Positions 1 to 11,707 of a stretch of DNA of 64,000 nucleotides are shown piece by piece. Position 1 is the first letter of the stretch. Each line of letters starts with the position of its first letter. Below the pieces are notes generated by a model that searched no databases, was not told the origin of the DNA, and saw nothing but the letters and a program-made list of their open reading frames with translations. Source of the DNA: Corticium candelabrum (Eukaryota; Porifera; Homoscleromorpha; Homosclerophorida; Plakinidae); assembly GCF_963422355.1 (NCBI RefSeq), contig NC_085086.1:5727388-5791387 (forward strand). The letters are read 5' to 3'. The position numbers were made by a program, and so were the translations under genes.

Positions 1-101
1 ACATGATTAACGCTGACCGAAAGCGGCAGTACCAGACCAGACGTAGTTGTAATGGAAGCGCATCCGGGGCGCATCCGGGGCGAGAATAACAGACAGATAT
101 A

Positions 102-1067
102 GCGTGCCGTTTCTGCCAAATCAAGTGTCTAGTGTTTATTGCTCATCGTAGAAAAGTTTGTAGTGACATTTGGACGTGGTCTAAGAGAGCCGTTTTTGTC
201 AAAACAAGTGCCTATAGTACTGACTTTTGGTTCTAGAGTTACATCTCATAGTAAGTGTTGGGTTCTAGAATTACGTCGTAGCAAGTGCATAGTTACGTTT
301 TTTTCTAGAGTTATAGCGTTAATAGTGCGTCGTCATAGACATGACTATGTAACTCGATCTAAAAGAAAGCAATGCATGGTTACTACACTGTACTGTCCGT
401 TTCAGAATTGCAGTTCTCCGGTAGTCTGGAGAGTGGCTACTAACCCTAAAGCGTGACCACAGAGAAAGCCTTGGTCTCAACAAGAGGTCAAATATCCACA
501 TCCAACCAGGAGTTCACCATCCACAAATTAGTGTCTCAGTAGTGTTTTCTCGAGAGCTTTACTTTGAGTTACAACTGACAGCGCGAGAACAGCTTGCAAA
601 GCTGATAACTGTTGAGGTAGAAAGAGGCCATGGTATGTTACGTTAGACTTTGGCATCTAGCACGCTCCGCCCAGCCCCTCCCAAAATCTCATTATTTACC
701 AGGAACTGACTCTCCTTACAGTAGCATAACATATGCCCAGCTAATTGGAAACCACAACAATGACAACCGGAAGACAGAGAGCGTTACACAGTCTGTTTGC
801 GTAGTCTGTGCGACCTTTCTTTAGCAAGCTAAGTTGAAAATTCAGAGGACTGAAACGCACTGTAGAACCAACAGTTACTAAGTACTTGCTATGATGTATA
901 ACTCTATAACCAAACATCAATAGGCACTTGCTACAATGCAAATTTAGAACCAAACGTCATTACACACTGTTTTGACAGAAACAGCTAACCTAGACTAAAC
1001 GTCACTATGCACTTGTACGATGAGTAATAGTCGCTATAGTCACTTGTTTCGGCAGAAACGACACGCC
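102..1067. repeat. Inverted-repeat element with internal sub-repeats
   Basis: The stretch starting near 102 (GCGTGCCGTTTCTGCC) reappears inverted ending near 1067, with about 200 bp of matching arm on each side (roughly 102-330 and 850-1067). Inside each arm a 40-55 bp unit recurs, marked by CAAGTG and by TTTGGTTCTA followed by an AGTTA-type tail. The spacer (about 330-850) shows no convincing gene. The layout suggests a non-autonomous terminal-inverted-repeat transposon. No clear target duplication was found and the superfamily is not identified. The open frames here are best read as chance. Confidence 0.6.
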
Positions 1068-1619
1068 ATAGAGGGCAAACATGTATTCATGTGCATGTTT
1101 TCCTTATGCATATACATATACCTTCAGAGTCGCTTGCAATTCAGAAACCTTCAACGAAAAACGCACTCTTAGTCGCAGAATAGACTCGTACAACACGTTT
1201 GCAACAGTTTCTTTGCTTTTACCGTTCGGAAGAGCGTGTTTATGAGACAGGCTTCGTTGTCTGCTTCCGTGTTTTTGAGAAACAGCAGCTACAACAGAGA
1301 CATCGCAATAATTAATCGTACGCAGGTTGCTAACATGCATGACGCCCGCCTAGCACCACAAGCAAAAGGAAAAGGCAACCACAATCAGACATTTACTAGC
1401 TACTGAGGCCTTGCTGCTGCGAGTCTAATGTCTTTGTGCACTCTGTGTAGTAGACTAATTACTAAAAGCTGAACAGTCTCAGACCTACTTTAGAAATAGA
1501 CAGAATGACGAAGAGAAAGACAGTCTTCATTACGAAAGCTCTTTCAACAGACCCCGTACGCTTTGTTCGAAGTGGAACAAGTGAATGACCACATCCGCTT
1601 CTGGTGTAGATATGCTATT

Positions 1620-1712
1620 TAGATATATAGATCAGTTGGTTAGACAATCTTCCAATAAAGTGTGTACATCCAGGTTTGCAAGTTGAAGTCACAATGATGT
1701 CGAGCTATGCTT
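1620..1712 (+). repeat. tRNA-derived SINE head, monomer copy
   Basis: The segment carries a box-A-like stretch (TAGATCAGTTGGTTAGAC near 1628-1645) and a weak box-B-like stretch near 1679-1690. The text between them, with GTGTGTACATCC, closely matches the tRNA-like units at 11.1-11.3 kb. I read it as a degenerate monomer of the same SINE family. The acceptor stem does not pair well enough for a functional tRNA. Confidence 0.55.
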
Positions 1713-2385
1713 ACATATTCGTCAAAGTTACACTATACATCTACAATAGAGTTGATTATACAATAGAGTATACTCAACGGACGTAGTTAGCAAGTTGATA
1801 TCTGTCCCAATGTTTCGCTACCAATTATCTCTCATTGATATGCAATATTACTTCTGACTTGCTTGCAATGGACTTACTTTGTTTTTGGTTTTTTTTCCAG
1901 CTTGAATGCAAACATATATGATTACAGACTGTGCACGCAACTTGGTATTTCTACATAATTCTAAATCACCGATACAATTTCGGTTTGCTCAGCTTCAGGG
2001 CTTGTCGAAATAAGATGTCATTTGATCCTATCCTACCAAAGATTCTGATCAATTGGGAAAGCGGCCTAGTCTTTCTTTTCTCTTTAAGGAAAAGGGCAAA
2101 ATAATAGGATAGGAACTGACAAGCAATTTGTAAGTCCATTTTTGACTGCTGTAGTCGAGTTTCCAAACAAAGACAATCTCCATATATGGTATAGACAGTT
2201 TGTCTTGTTGCGAAACGACTTGATGCTTTTACTTAGCGCAAAATATCAGGGTTCACATTGGATTACGAATTCTTACTTCACGGTTTGATCATTGGAAAAT
2301 TGACACTCTTGGCTAGGATTGACGATCCGGGGAATGACGAAGGCGCGAAGAGACTGCCTCGAGTCTAGTGACGATGCACAGAATA
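1713..2385. other. No gene seen
   Basis: AT-rich DNA with only short open frames on either strand and no recognisable protein motif or repeat. The bases just before 2386 (TGCACAGAATA) recur just after the N run. Confidence 0.5.
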
Positions 2386-2585
2386 NNNNNNNNNNNNNNN
2401 NNNNNNNNNNNNNNNNNNNNNNNNNNNNNNNNNNNNNNNNNNNNNNNNNNNNNNNNNNNNNNNNNNNNNNNNNNNNNNNNNNNNNNNNNNNNNNNNNNNN
2501 NNNNNNNNNNNNNNNNNNNNNNNNNNNNNNNNNNNNNNNNNNNNNNNNNNNNNNNNNNNNNNNNNNNNNNNNNNNNNNNNNNNNN
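2386..2585. other. Assembly gap (200 N)
   Basis: Exactly 200 N, a conventional placeholder length. The 11 bases TGCACAGAATA occur directly before and directly after the run, so the true gap may be very small, negative (overlapping contig ends) or a short tandem repeat. Confidence 0.98.
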
Positions 2586-3938
2586 TGCACAGAATATGCA
2601 ATTTAATTTTACGGTAAGCAAATAATATGATCATAAGTAGCTCGCATAGCGGAGAGGCACGTGATATATCCTGCGTTCCTAGCTCAAGTCTAGACTCAGC
2701 TGTTAATTAAGTTGAGTCTGTAAGTGTTTGAGTAATTTCCTTTTAACGTGAAACATGCCTCTCTATGAGCTTGGCTAACATTACTGACCGTGCCTATTGT
2801 CTCGTCATAGGATAGACCAGACATTTATTGCTGCTAGACCTGCTTATTCTAGCTCAAATTTCCCCGCAAAATATCAATGCATGAAAATTGAAGTAATTGC
2901 TAACAAAAATTACTGTAAACTATCGATAATAGACTAGCAGCAGTTATTTTACTATTTCATCTCACATAATTCTCTTAATATGTAAAGTACAGTCACTTTC
3001 GAAGACCCGCAGAAAACAAAAATTTGGTCTGGCTTGAATTTTCGCTGGTAAGTAGGGCATGGTCAATGCAGCGGCGTAGCCAGTGTCAAAGATTTGGCAA
3101 CACGCTGGAAAATTTCTCAAACCTGCATTTCTACTATTAAGGTAACTGTTTGCCTTTTCACTTCTTGGGGAGCATAATCCCCTACTGACAAATAGAATTA
3201 TTATAATTCATGACATAACTGTTACATATAAACTATCAGTTAAAACGTTCAAAATTTCTGCTATTAAGGTTTCGACGGTGTAACGATCAAGTTGTTTCCA
3301 TAGCAACAAGACACGCCTCCGCGGTTTAAAAGAGGTTGCAACGGTTATTGCGTGCTCGCTTCATTCGAACGTGCAGGGAACGCGAGGCTACGTAGATCGT
3401 GAACAGTAGATCGCATGCAGAGTTGTCGTGTACAGAGGTACAAGCAGACCTCCATTTGATGTCAGTCAGTTCATTTGACTTCTCCCCCTCTCGAACCCCC
3501 ATAGGTACGTGCCTGCAACTGCTGTTCTATTCATTAGTTCATGTGTTGTTAGTGGGAGATATTTGCTTACCATAACACATGACATTACCCAATTGCAGAG
3601 TGGAAAATATATTTCTGGTTTGAACACCTGTAACCTCTCTTACTGAGAACAGCAGCTATTTTCATAATTTACAAACAATGCCTAAAAGTATCTGTTGAAG
3701 TTTCTTTACAGCTATCATGTAGATGACATAAACTCTAAGAGTATCGGGTTTTGACACACAAATGTACCTACATGTATCTACAGTACCCTCCCTACACAAT
3801 TCATTTCCTCAACCTTACAGAAACCGATGCAATGTTCTAAGAGTAGCAGACTATATATACTTTTTAAAACTTGGTAAAGCATAAATTAAACTGGTAAAGC
3901 ACTATCCCAGCTTCCATGACTGATAGTCAGTACCTGAA
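2586..3938. other. No gene seen
   Basis: About 1.35 kb without a convincing exon, repeat pair or RNA gene. Open frames are short and AT-driven. Confidence 0.4.
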
Positions 3939-4231
3939 ATACAATTTCTTTGGCTTCACCCATTGCTGCAAACTCATGAATCCCGTGATTGTCGTAAATT
4001 CCAGAAAGGAAGCCTGCAGCGTAGATGTTGTCTTGATTTGTCTGGTGATGACTCCGTAGTTAACGAAGGTGGCTAGATAGGTTTCTACAAGCTGATTTCT
4101 AGGCATCATCGTGCTTGTGTGTAGAAAACTGAAATGGGTCGTTACAGGAACGTTGACAATCATTCCTCTTTCTGTATTGACATTTGGAAAGTCAAATGCA
4201 GCACAGTCTCTTCTGTTCAGAAGATTAAAGG
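3939..4231 (-). CDS. Possible minus-strand exon(s), unknown product
   Basis: Read on the minus strand, an open frame runs from an acceptor-like TTGCATAG near 4232 to a donor-like CAG/GTACTG near 3939. In a second frame, entered through a CACCAG acceptor near 4045, the text reads like ordinary protein (YAAGFLSGIYDNHGIHEFAA, then MGEAKEIVFQ). A possible preceding exon ends at the donor ACAG/GTACAG near 4290. I do not recognise the family. A divergent neighbour of the ankyrin-Roc gene is one reading; a chance frame is the other. Confidence 0.3.
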
Positions 4232-4405
4232 TTCTCTATGCAAGTGTACAATATTAGTTCATGAACTTAGAGAAGCAATTCAAAGCTGTACCTGTTGATG
4301 CCTACCTCCCTTTTGCAGAATGAATCTAAAACATGAGGCAGTTTTGAAGTCATACTACAACAGACGCTGACTGTCAGGTGCGAAACTATGTCTCTCATAC
4401 AGATG

Positions 4406-4502
4406 TTCACGCGATTTGTGCACGTGAATTGCCTACAATGCACGTGAATTGTCTACTGTGCACGTGTAATATATATCCGGGGGTTTGACATCCGGGATGT
4501 GC
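4406..4502. repeat. Dispersed CACGTG-rich repeat, copy 1
   Basis: Contains repeated TGCACGTGAATT units followed by ATATCCGGG and TTTGACATCCGGGATGTG. The same order and spacing recur at 5997-6087 in the same orientation. The E-box-like CACGTG palindromes could bind bHLH factors, but the paired copies point to a dispersed repeat first. Confidence 0.6.
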
Positions 4503-4525
4503 CTTAACTTTGCCCAAAAATTCAC

Positions 4526-4526
4526 T

Positions 4527-4550
<24 letters not shown>
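4526..4550. repeat. (CA)n microsatellite
   Basis: About 12 CA units, followed by degenerate CGCA and TGTATG stretches. Confidence 0.9.
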
Positions 4551-4557
<7 letters not shown>

Positions 4558-4976
4558 GCACACAATGTATGCATGTATGTATGTATGTAAGCACGTATGT
4601 GTGTACAGTATGTATGAAAGACTTGATAAACAGCATACCATACGATGTAGGCTCTAACACACTTGAAATTGCATCAAGAGGAGTTATGGCAAGAGACTCC
4701 TTTCTGTCTCTGGAGCTCGTTTCATCGTCTAATGTTTCACCATCTAATAAGAACAATCTGACCAATCTTTTACAAACTGCTTGTAGATCAGCAATTTGTT
4801 ATTCTTACACCATTTGGGCTAGAACTATAAGAAGAGACAATGTTAATTAGATGACACTAATTACTGTATGAATATTTCACACTCTGCTCCATTGCTACAA
4901 CTACAAGCATTTCCTGCATATACCGACTAGAAGAGTTCAGGACCACATTGTCAATACTACCGGAAATTTCAATCAT

Positions 4977-5207
4977 TAGGGGTTTCCAACTGTCGCCATG
5001 TCACCAAATTTGGTGACAGAGCCAACTATCTGACAACAAGCTTACGTGACTACGACATTGGTAACAGAGACATTAGTCGTCATTTCTTTAACAAGTTGAA
5101 ATTGGAAAGCTAGAATGGTCATGTGAATATTAAAACATCAGGGTTACTTGTATTGGCACAAATAACTGATCGTTTGGCAAAATAAAAATTACAGTTGGAC
5201 ACCCCTG
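4977..5207. mobile_element. hAT-like MITE
   Basis: Starts TAGGGGTTTCCAACTGTCGC and ends AGTTGGACACCCCTG, which are imperfect inverted copies of CAGGGGTGTCCAAC, a terminus typical of hAT transposons. A second element with the same termini lies at 6523-6894. The 231 bp contain no transposase. No clean 8-bp target duplication is visible, so this copy is older or mutated at its edge. Confidence 0.6.
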
Positions 5208-5996
5208 TTTCATGCAAACATTTAAAGATTTGGCAAGAAAGAGTATTTATATTCATTTCAATTTTGAACAACTTTAAACAGTGCTTGATACGTTGACAGG
5301 AAGCTTAGCTGCTACTGTTTATGTTTACGTTTATAACAGTGATATGAGTGTGTACTGTTACAGTATAACAATGGTAGATGTTAACACAGTACAATTATTG
5401 TCAAAGAAACAGCACATTTTAATAATAGATATCAACAACTGGTTTTGTTTAATGTCTATAATACTGGTACGTACAGCATGTTCCTAATTTCACAACGTTT
5501 GTGAAATGTACAAAGTCCCTATCCAATCAAAAGAATTGTGTAGCCTCGTTTATCTTGTTTGGTTTGTAACAAATATTTACATTAAAATTAAACATCAAAC
5601 TATATAAATTAAATTCTAAACAATTAGTTAATTTAATAGCAGTTGAAATCACATGTAAGGTTCAGTTTCAAAACCAAATACTAACAAAAATTCCTAAATT
5701 TGTGTGCTTCAATTTTAATCGATAATTTATTCTACTTAATTAATTAATATTAATTAATTAACAAAATGTACAAACTTTGCCGTTTTGTATGATGATTACT
5801 GCACCACGTAAAAATCTTTTCTGGAGCAAACAGTTTCTTGAGAAAGTCGATTTCTGTAAAGAACACGGCGTGTAGCAACCACCATTCCCGTATTGGGGCC
5901 CTCTTTTCTACAACCACTGCGGCTCGCCCACTGCGATAACTGCTCGCAGAGAAAGCGCGAGTCATACGACCTGTTAGCCTAGCAACACACATAATG
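5208..5996. other. No gene seen
   Basis: AT-rich DNA, becoming more GC-rich after about 5860. Open frames are short and carry no recognisable motif. Confidence 0.4.
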
Positions 5997-6087
5997 ATTC
6001 ACGCGGGCGTGGACCATGCGTGCACGTGAATTATCCACTGTGCACGTGCAAGTCCAAAATATCCGGGCTTTGACATCCGGGATGTGT
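5997..6087. repeat. Dispersed CACGTG-rich repeat, copy 2
   Basis: Same order as 4406-4502: TTCACGCG, TGCACGTGAATT, CACTGTGCACGTG, ATATCCGGG, then TTTGACATCCGGGATGTG. This copy lies about 300 bp upstream of the ankyrin-Roc start codon, so it may sit in or near that promoter. Confidence 0.6.
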
Positions 6088-6390
6088 TTCAACCGAGCCA
6101 CCAAATGGCGTCGGCGCTCACTGCTTTCGCGTGGCCAGACCTCTGTAGTACGTGAGGCACTGATTTTTAGGCCTTGCGGCAATCGCTGCAACTGTACGGT
6201 TTTTCTTGCGTGTAGGTCTTATGTCTAAAGCCATGTAATGAGAGACCAGAACTCTTTCTTGAGCATTAGCTAACGTTGCGTCACATTAGGCGATATCACA
6301 TACGGGTTGTAAAATAATTTTGGGCCCGTATATGTCTCGAGGTGACGGAGTAGAGGGGCGTCTGTGATCGACAGCAAAGCAAACTATACT

Positions 6391-6421
6391 ATGGAATGGT
6401 TGGACACGATGCCATCTACAG
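6391..6421 (+). CDS. Exon 1, start of ankyrin-Roc gene
   Basis: ATG at 6391 opens [10 protein letters not shown] and runs to a donor ACAG/GTACGA at 6422, ending in phase 1. The next exon begins at 7122 after a good pyrimidine-rich acceptor (TCTCGTGGTCCAG) and supplies the two bases needed to complete a Glu codon. This start was chosen because the only in-frame ATG in exon 2 (7127) lies just after that acceptor, with a stop at 7097 before it. Confidence 0.5.
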
Positions 6422-9029
6422 GTACGATTCTTACTTAATTAACTTAAGCGTTGCGTGAATTGTTTTAGGTTAATTAAACTTACTTTCTAGCTGAAACAAA
6501 GATATATCGGTATTGTTTCACGCAGGGGTGGCCAACTGTCGCTATGGTGCTACAGGTGGCACCAGAAGCTGGTCTTGGGCACCAAGATTTGGCACCAAGG
6601 CTTCAAGCCACTCAGACAGACTGCCATGTGTTTGTGCCTGCCTACCTGTTTGTCTGCAAGCTTGCATGCATGTTTGTGTCATGATGATACATACATACAT
6701 GAGTATGTATGTTTGCTTGTAGATGTATAAATGTAAGTATGTACGCACTGCATGTATATGTACTATGTAGGTAAGTAGCTAGCTAGCCCTCAAACCTGGT
6801 GAGTCCACGTGTAGGTGTCATTTCCATTGGGCACCAGAATGCATCCCTGGTGCTACACCAAGGCAGGAGCCTTATAGGAACTTGGACACCCCTGTTCACG
6901 TATGATAGCAGTAAACGTAATTTCTACAGTCATTCTTATATTCTTACAATAATGGAGGTGCAACCCTAGCTGTAGCATACATATTTTATACAACAATAAT
7001 ATTCTGTGTTTTGTTTGCTTTCTGTTTTGAGAAAGGGATTCTGACATAACATTTTGAATAAGCTTTGTAACCTTGTTAACCTCATTCTGATTGGTCTGAT
7101 TGTATTTGTCTCGTGGTCCAGAGGACATGGTGTTAAACTTATTGAGGAGAAATAAGGCAGCTGAGCTACAACAGTTTTTGTCTTGGCACCTCCCAACAGC
7201 TGTACTCTTTTTACCAATTCCAAGTTGGGAGCCGTTTGTGAATCGGCCTTTTCATATGGTGAGAATTCTGTGGTCTTGAAAATTTGTAACGTTTGTTCTG
7301 TTATTAATATGTTACAATATACCCTGGACTTTACTTTATTATCGTTCATTAACCAGAAGTTTCGTTGTTGCTTATCATATATTGCCACGCCCAACTAAAT
7401 GATATTGTGTACGTGTGACTGTATAGCCCACTGTGCATGCTGTCGTCACTAGGTTGTGAACACGATAATGTCTTTATGATGTTGTTATCCTCTTGATTCG
7501 TGCACATGTGATGGTCGTGCCTCACAGTCTCACTGATCAACATATTGGATTTCATTTTGCTAGACTATATCTGTTAACCTATTGCATGTTGATCGTGATC
7601 ATTGATTCAATACATATTTTTAATATAGTTTTCTGTTTGTTTATTGCTTGATTTATTGATTTTCACTTCATCTGTTTAGCTTACTCCATATGGCGAGGAG
7701 TATTTTCCCATTCATTTCTCATGTTGGGAGAATCAGTTAGAGCTAATCAAGGTCATGGCTAAGGCAGATCCTAATGTTCTCAAGCAAACTTCTAGTAAAG
7801 TAAGTGAATCAAATTGACAGTATATAAACTTGTTCGTTGGTAATGCATAAACAATTTTCTTTCTTTAATAGTGTGTGATTATCATATTTATCTAGTTTCA
7901 AGGGCCTTTTTCTATGTTTTTTGTCATCGCAACTATTTTGTTTTAATGCAGGAAGTCTAAAAAATTTTATTGAACATATGGACACCATAGCACTGTGATA
8001 CAATCTGTGTCATAACTTATCACAGGGTACGGTATTACCCTGAATGTAGGGATTGACCAGGTTGTGTGGGCGTGATCATATTTTAGACCTTCAGAAATCA
8101 CCTTAAAATGCGGTGGAATATCTTGAGAACGACAGACAGAAAACCTTACAAGTTCAACTACGCTTGACTACTTCTGAATTGATCTCAGCTTGTCTTCAGA
8201 AGGAGAAAATCGCTCGTCAATTTCGGAGTTTTTGCTGGATTTTGTCTTCTTTCTTCTTCTTCTTCTTCTTCTTCTTCTTCTTCTTCTTCTTCTTCTTCTT
8301 CTTCTTCTTCTTCTTCTTCTTCTTCTCCTTCATCACGTATAACTCCTTGACTACGGCATGTCTATAGCTAAAACATTGGGAAATGACGTAGAATAAGCCG
8401 ACCTGTATTCTTTTGATGATAGAAAAAAGAAACATCTAAGAAAAAAGATTTCTAGAATGGATTTGAACCTGCTACCCTACTTACGTTCAACCGCAATTGT
8501 TGTAAGCCATTGTTAACAAAGAATAGCCAGGCAGCCAATCACAAGCTCTTGCTATGTTGCTTGAAGCAGTCTAGGGTACACGTGTATAACAAGGCGACAA
8601 GAATTCTTAACACGTTTCGTGGTTGAAAAACCTGAATCCTACAGTTAGGCAAAGAATCGTGCTCTTGAATTGCACGAGCAAACGCAAGAAGTGCGCGTAA
8701 TTAATTAATTAGAAGTGACGTGGAACGTCATCGCAATTGCAGACGCGATATACCTCTTCTTGCCGTATTTGGAACACCAATGTCTGCAAGCATTTGAATT
8801 TTGGCAAAAGCAAATTAATTCAACTCGCTTCCATAAAAAAAATGTCGACTTTGCAGCACTCGGAATGTGACGTTTGTTACGAGCCTAGTTGTTTAAACTC
8901 TAATACTCATACCCACCTGACACAAATTTTAAATTATGCAAGAATTGATCTAGAAATTGTTGTAGACAACCAGGAGATCTAACAGCTAATCATCTGCATA
9001 AATTCCTTCTTCAATCTACACACACCACA

Positions 9030-9090
<61 letters not shown>

Positions 9091-10229
9091 CTACATGCAC
9101 GTATGCTCGTAGCTCTGAAGCAAGTAGAACACAGCTTCATACTTACTAGTGGTATTATTGCTACAAAATGTAACGTCTGATTCAAACCACCTATACACAA
9201 ACACTGCATAGCTCTTAAAACATTTGCAAGTACACTGTAAACCTAAGATCCACATGCTCGAGATATGAGACTATACATGTGGACCAAGTATGGTTTAGAA
9301 AATGTGTATTTTTGTTAGGCTATAAAATCTTTGTTTAATTAATGGAGTAGGCTGTGCTTTCGCACTCCTAAAAACTTACCAAACTAGAATTTTAAAAAAA
9401 ATTCTCCCTGAAAAAAAGAAATAGATGAGGAATTGTATAAAAAGTAATAGAAACAAAATCTATAGATAATATGAACCAAAGCCAGACATCATTAGTGAAT
9501 CCTTCCAACCACATTCCCTACATTTTACTTATATTGCGTTGGAAGGATTCACTAATGATGTCTGGCTTTGGTTCATATTATCTATAGATTTTGTTTCTAT
9601 TACTTTTTATACAATCCCTACGTCTATTTCTTTTTTCAGGGAAATTTTTTTTATATTTCTAGTATATATATATATAGGAACCTAAAAATTTTAGATTTGG
9701 TTGAGAGGCACACATTTGATTAAGAGGGCTTGTCTCTGAACAACAAGGAAAATGTATTTTTTCTTAATTAATCGTGTATATGTGAATGCCACACAGCTAA
9801 AAACAGGAAACCAAAATTAGTGCATTACTAATTTATGTCATGTTAGTGTATTCAGTTTCTATACCTGTCATTCTTAAATAATAGCAGGTCAGTTGACAGC
9901 AGGAAAAGTTGAGGCAGTATGTGCTCCCAGTTCACCCGATTCCTACACCTATGTGTGTAACAACATTATGATAGTCATTGATTGAACTCATATGTCATCA
10001 CTTGTGGCAATGTAGCTAGCTTTTTTCTTGATGCATTATTTCTCGTAGAACACGAGCTTGTCATCTGTTTTATGTTATATTTGTCATATCTACCCCACAG
10101 GGATTTACTGTTGCTTTTTTTAATTTACGGTTATTTACGTTTCTTATTTTCAAAGGTATATGCTTATAAAAGAGACAGATAGAAGTGAGAAAGGCAGACA
10201 AGTAGACAGACATAGAAAAACAAACGTAT

Positions 10230-10286
<57 letters not shown>

Positions 10287-10921
10287 GCGTCTTCTTTTCT
10301 TGGTCAGATATATATTTACTTCATCCAGTGGCTTTCCTCTTTTAACCTGCTTTAAAGTTTTACACTTGCTGTTTCGCATCATAGCAGCAGAGAGGGCAAA
10401 CTTTAGACTTTACAGAAAGTGTAAACTGCACTTTTTTCAATAAATAGTAGCAAATTTATAAACTAGTTGTTCCATCTACCTCCTGTTGTTTCATTAAACT
10501 GATGTCACATTCTAAACGGTAACTCTGTTTTCTTTACTTTCTTCACTCAACGTCTTTCTTGTAGTTGCGGCAATTTTTTAACAGCCTTGAACAAGCAAGT
10601 TTATGTTATTGCTGGTTGTATGTATTATGTTTACTGTACTAAATGGCATATATGCACTGACATATTTTGATGTGCGTGATCCAGTGAACATGTTTAGCAA
10701 ATTTTGTTTCAACAATTGAGAATTGCTTGTTATATTTGTGAACATTGGATGGTTGTTATATGTTCTGAATTTACAGTGTACAAACGTATGATGATAGTTG
10801 AGTTGTTGAATATGACAAATCTCGGTTGGAGTATTGTCTGCATTGCAACGATCAACTTTGACCCACTCATGCACGGCCGAATGTGACACAATTTCTGGTT
10901 TCAGTGTATCTTGTATGTGTG

Positions 10922-10985
<64 letters not shown>

Positions 10986-11622
10986 TGGCTGGCTGGCTGG
11001 CTGGCTGACTGGCTGCTTGTATGTATACATGTGTGTGTGCATGCATGTGTGCATGTGTGTATGTGTGGGGGTGTGCATGCACGTGCATGTGTGTGATATA
11101 GCTCAGCGTTACTCAGAAAGTTATGCAATATATCGCGTACATCCGGAAACTTGCAAGTTCTAGTCACAGTGATATCGACCTATAGCTGATTTGGTTAGAG
11201 TGTCATTCAATAGAGTGTGTACATCCTGGACCTTGCAAGGTTGTAAGTTCAAGTTCCAGTAATGGCGAGGTATGCCATAATTGCCCTGGGCAAGAAAGTC
11301 AGACACCATTGCCTCTCTTGACTCAGGATCTAGTATAAATGAGTACCTGTTCCTTCCTTGACTGGAGGACCTAGCAGCTATCGGCTGTGACATGACATAA
11401 TGCAGCAACTAGTGTGCAGTGAAACTTCAGGTGCTCACACCACACTTGGCTTCACAAGCCGGTACTCCTGTGACTTTGAGTACCTGGCCTGGCTCCAGGA
11501 GATTGCTAGCACAGGCCCAGAGTTTTCTTGAGTACACCCCAGGAGCCTAGCTGGTATTTTGGGGTGTAACCAGTATCTGGCAACTCCGATCATTTACTTT
11601 AGTTTAGGTTAGTTTAGTTGTG

Positions 11623-11654
<32 letters not shown>

Positions 11655-11672
11655 TGCGTGCATGCGTGCGTG

Positions 11673-11707
<35 letters not shown>

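Noticed and set aside
2273..2634. Frames of X residues across the gap
   Set aside because: They are artefacts of the N run.
5750..6228. Overlapping short frames on both strands before the ankyrin-Roc start
   Set aside because: They overlap each other and a dispersed repeat, with no domain and no good splice sites.
8455..8530. tRNA gene candidate (GGTTCAAATCC on the minus strand)
   Set aside because: A box-B-like word is present, but the acceptor and T stems do not pair and the A box is poor. At best a SINE relic.
10867..11163. Several long His-Thr or Cys-Val rich frames on both strands
   Set aside because: All are translations of the (GT)n and (CTGG)n repeats in different frames.
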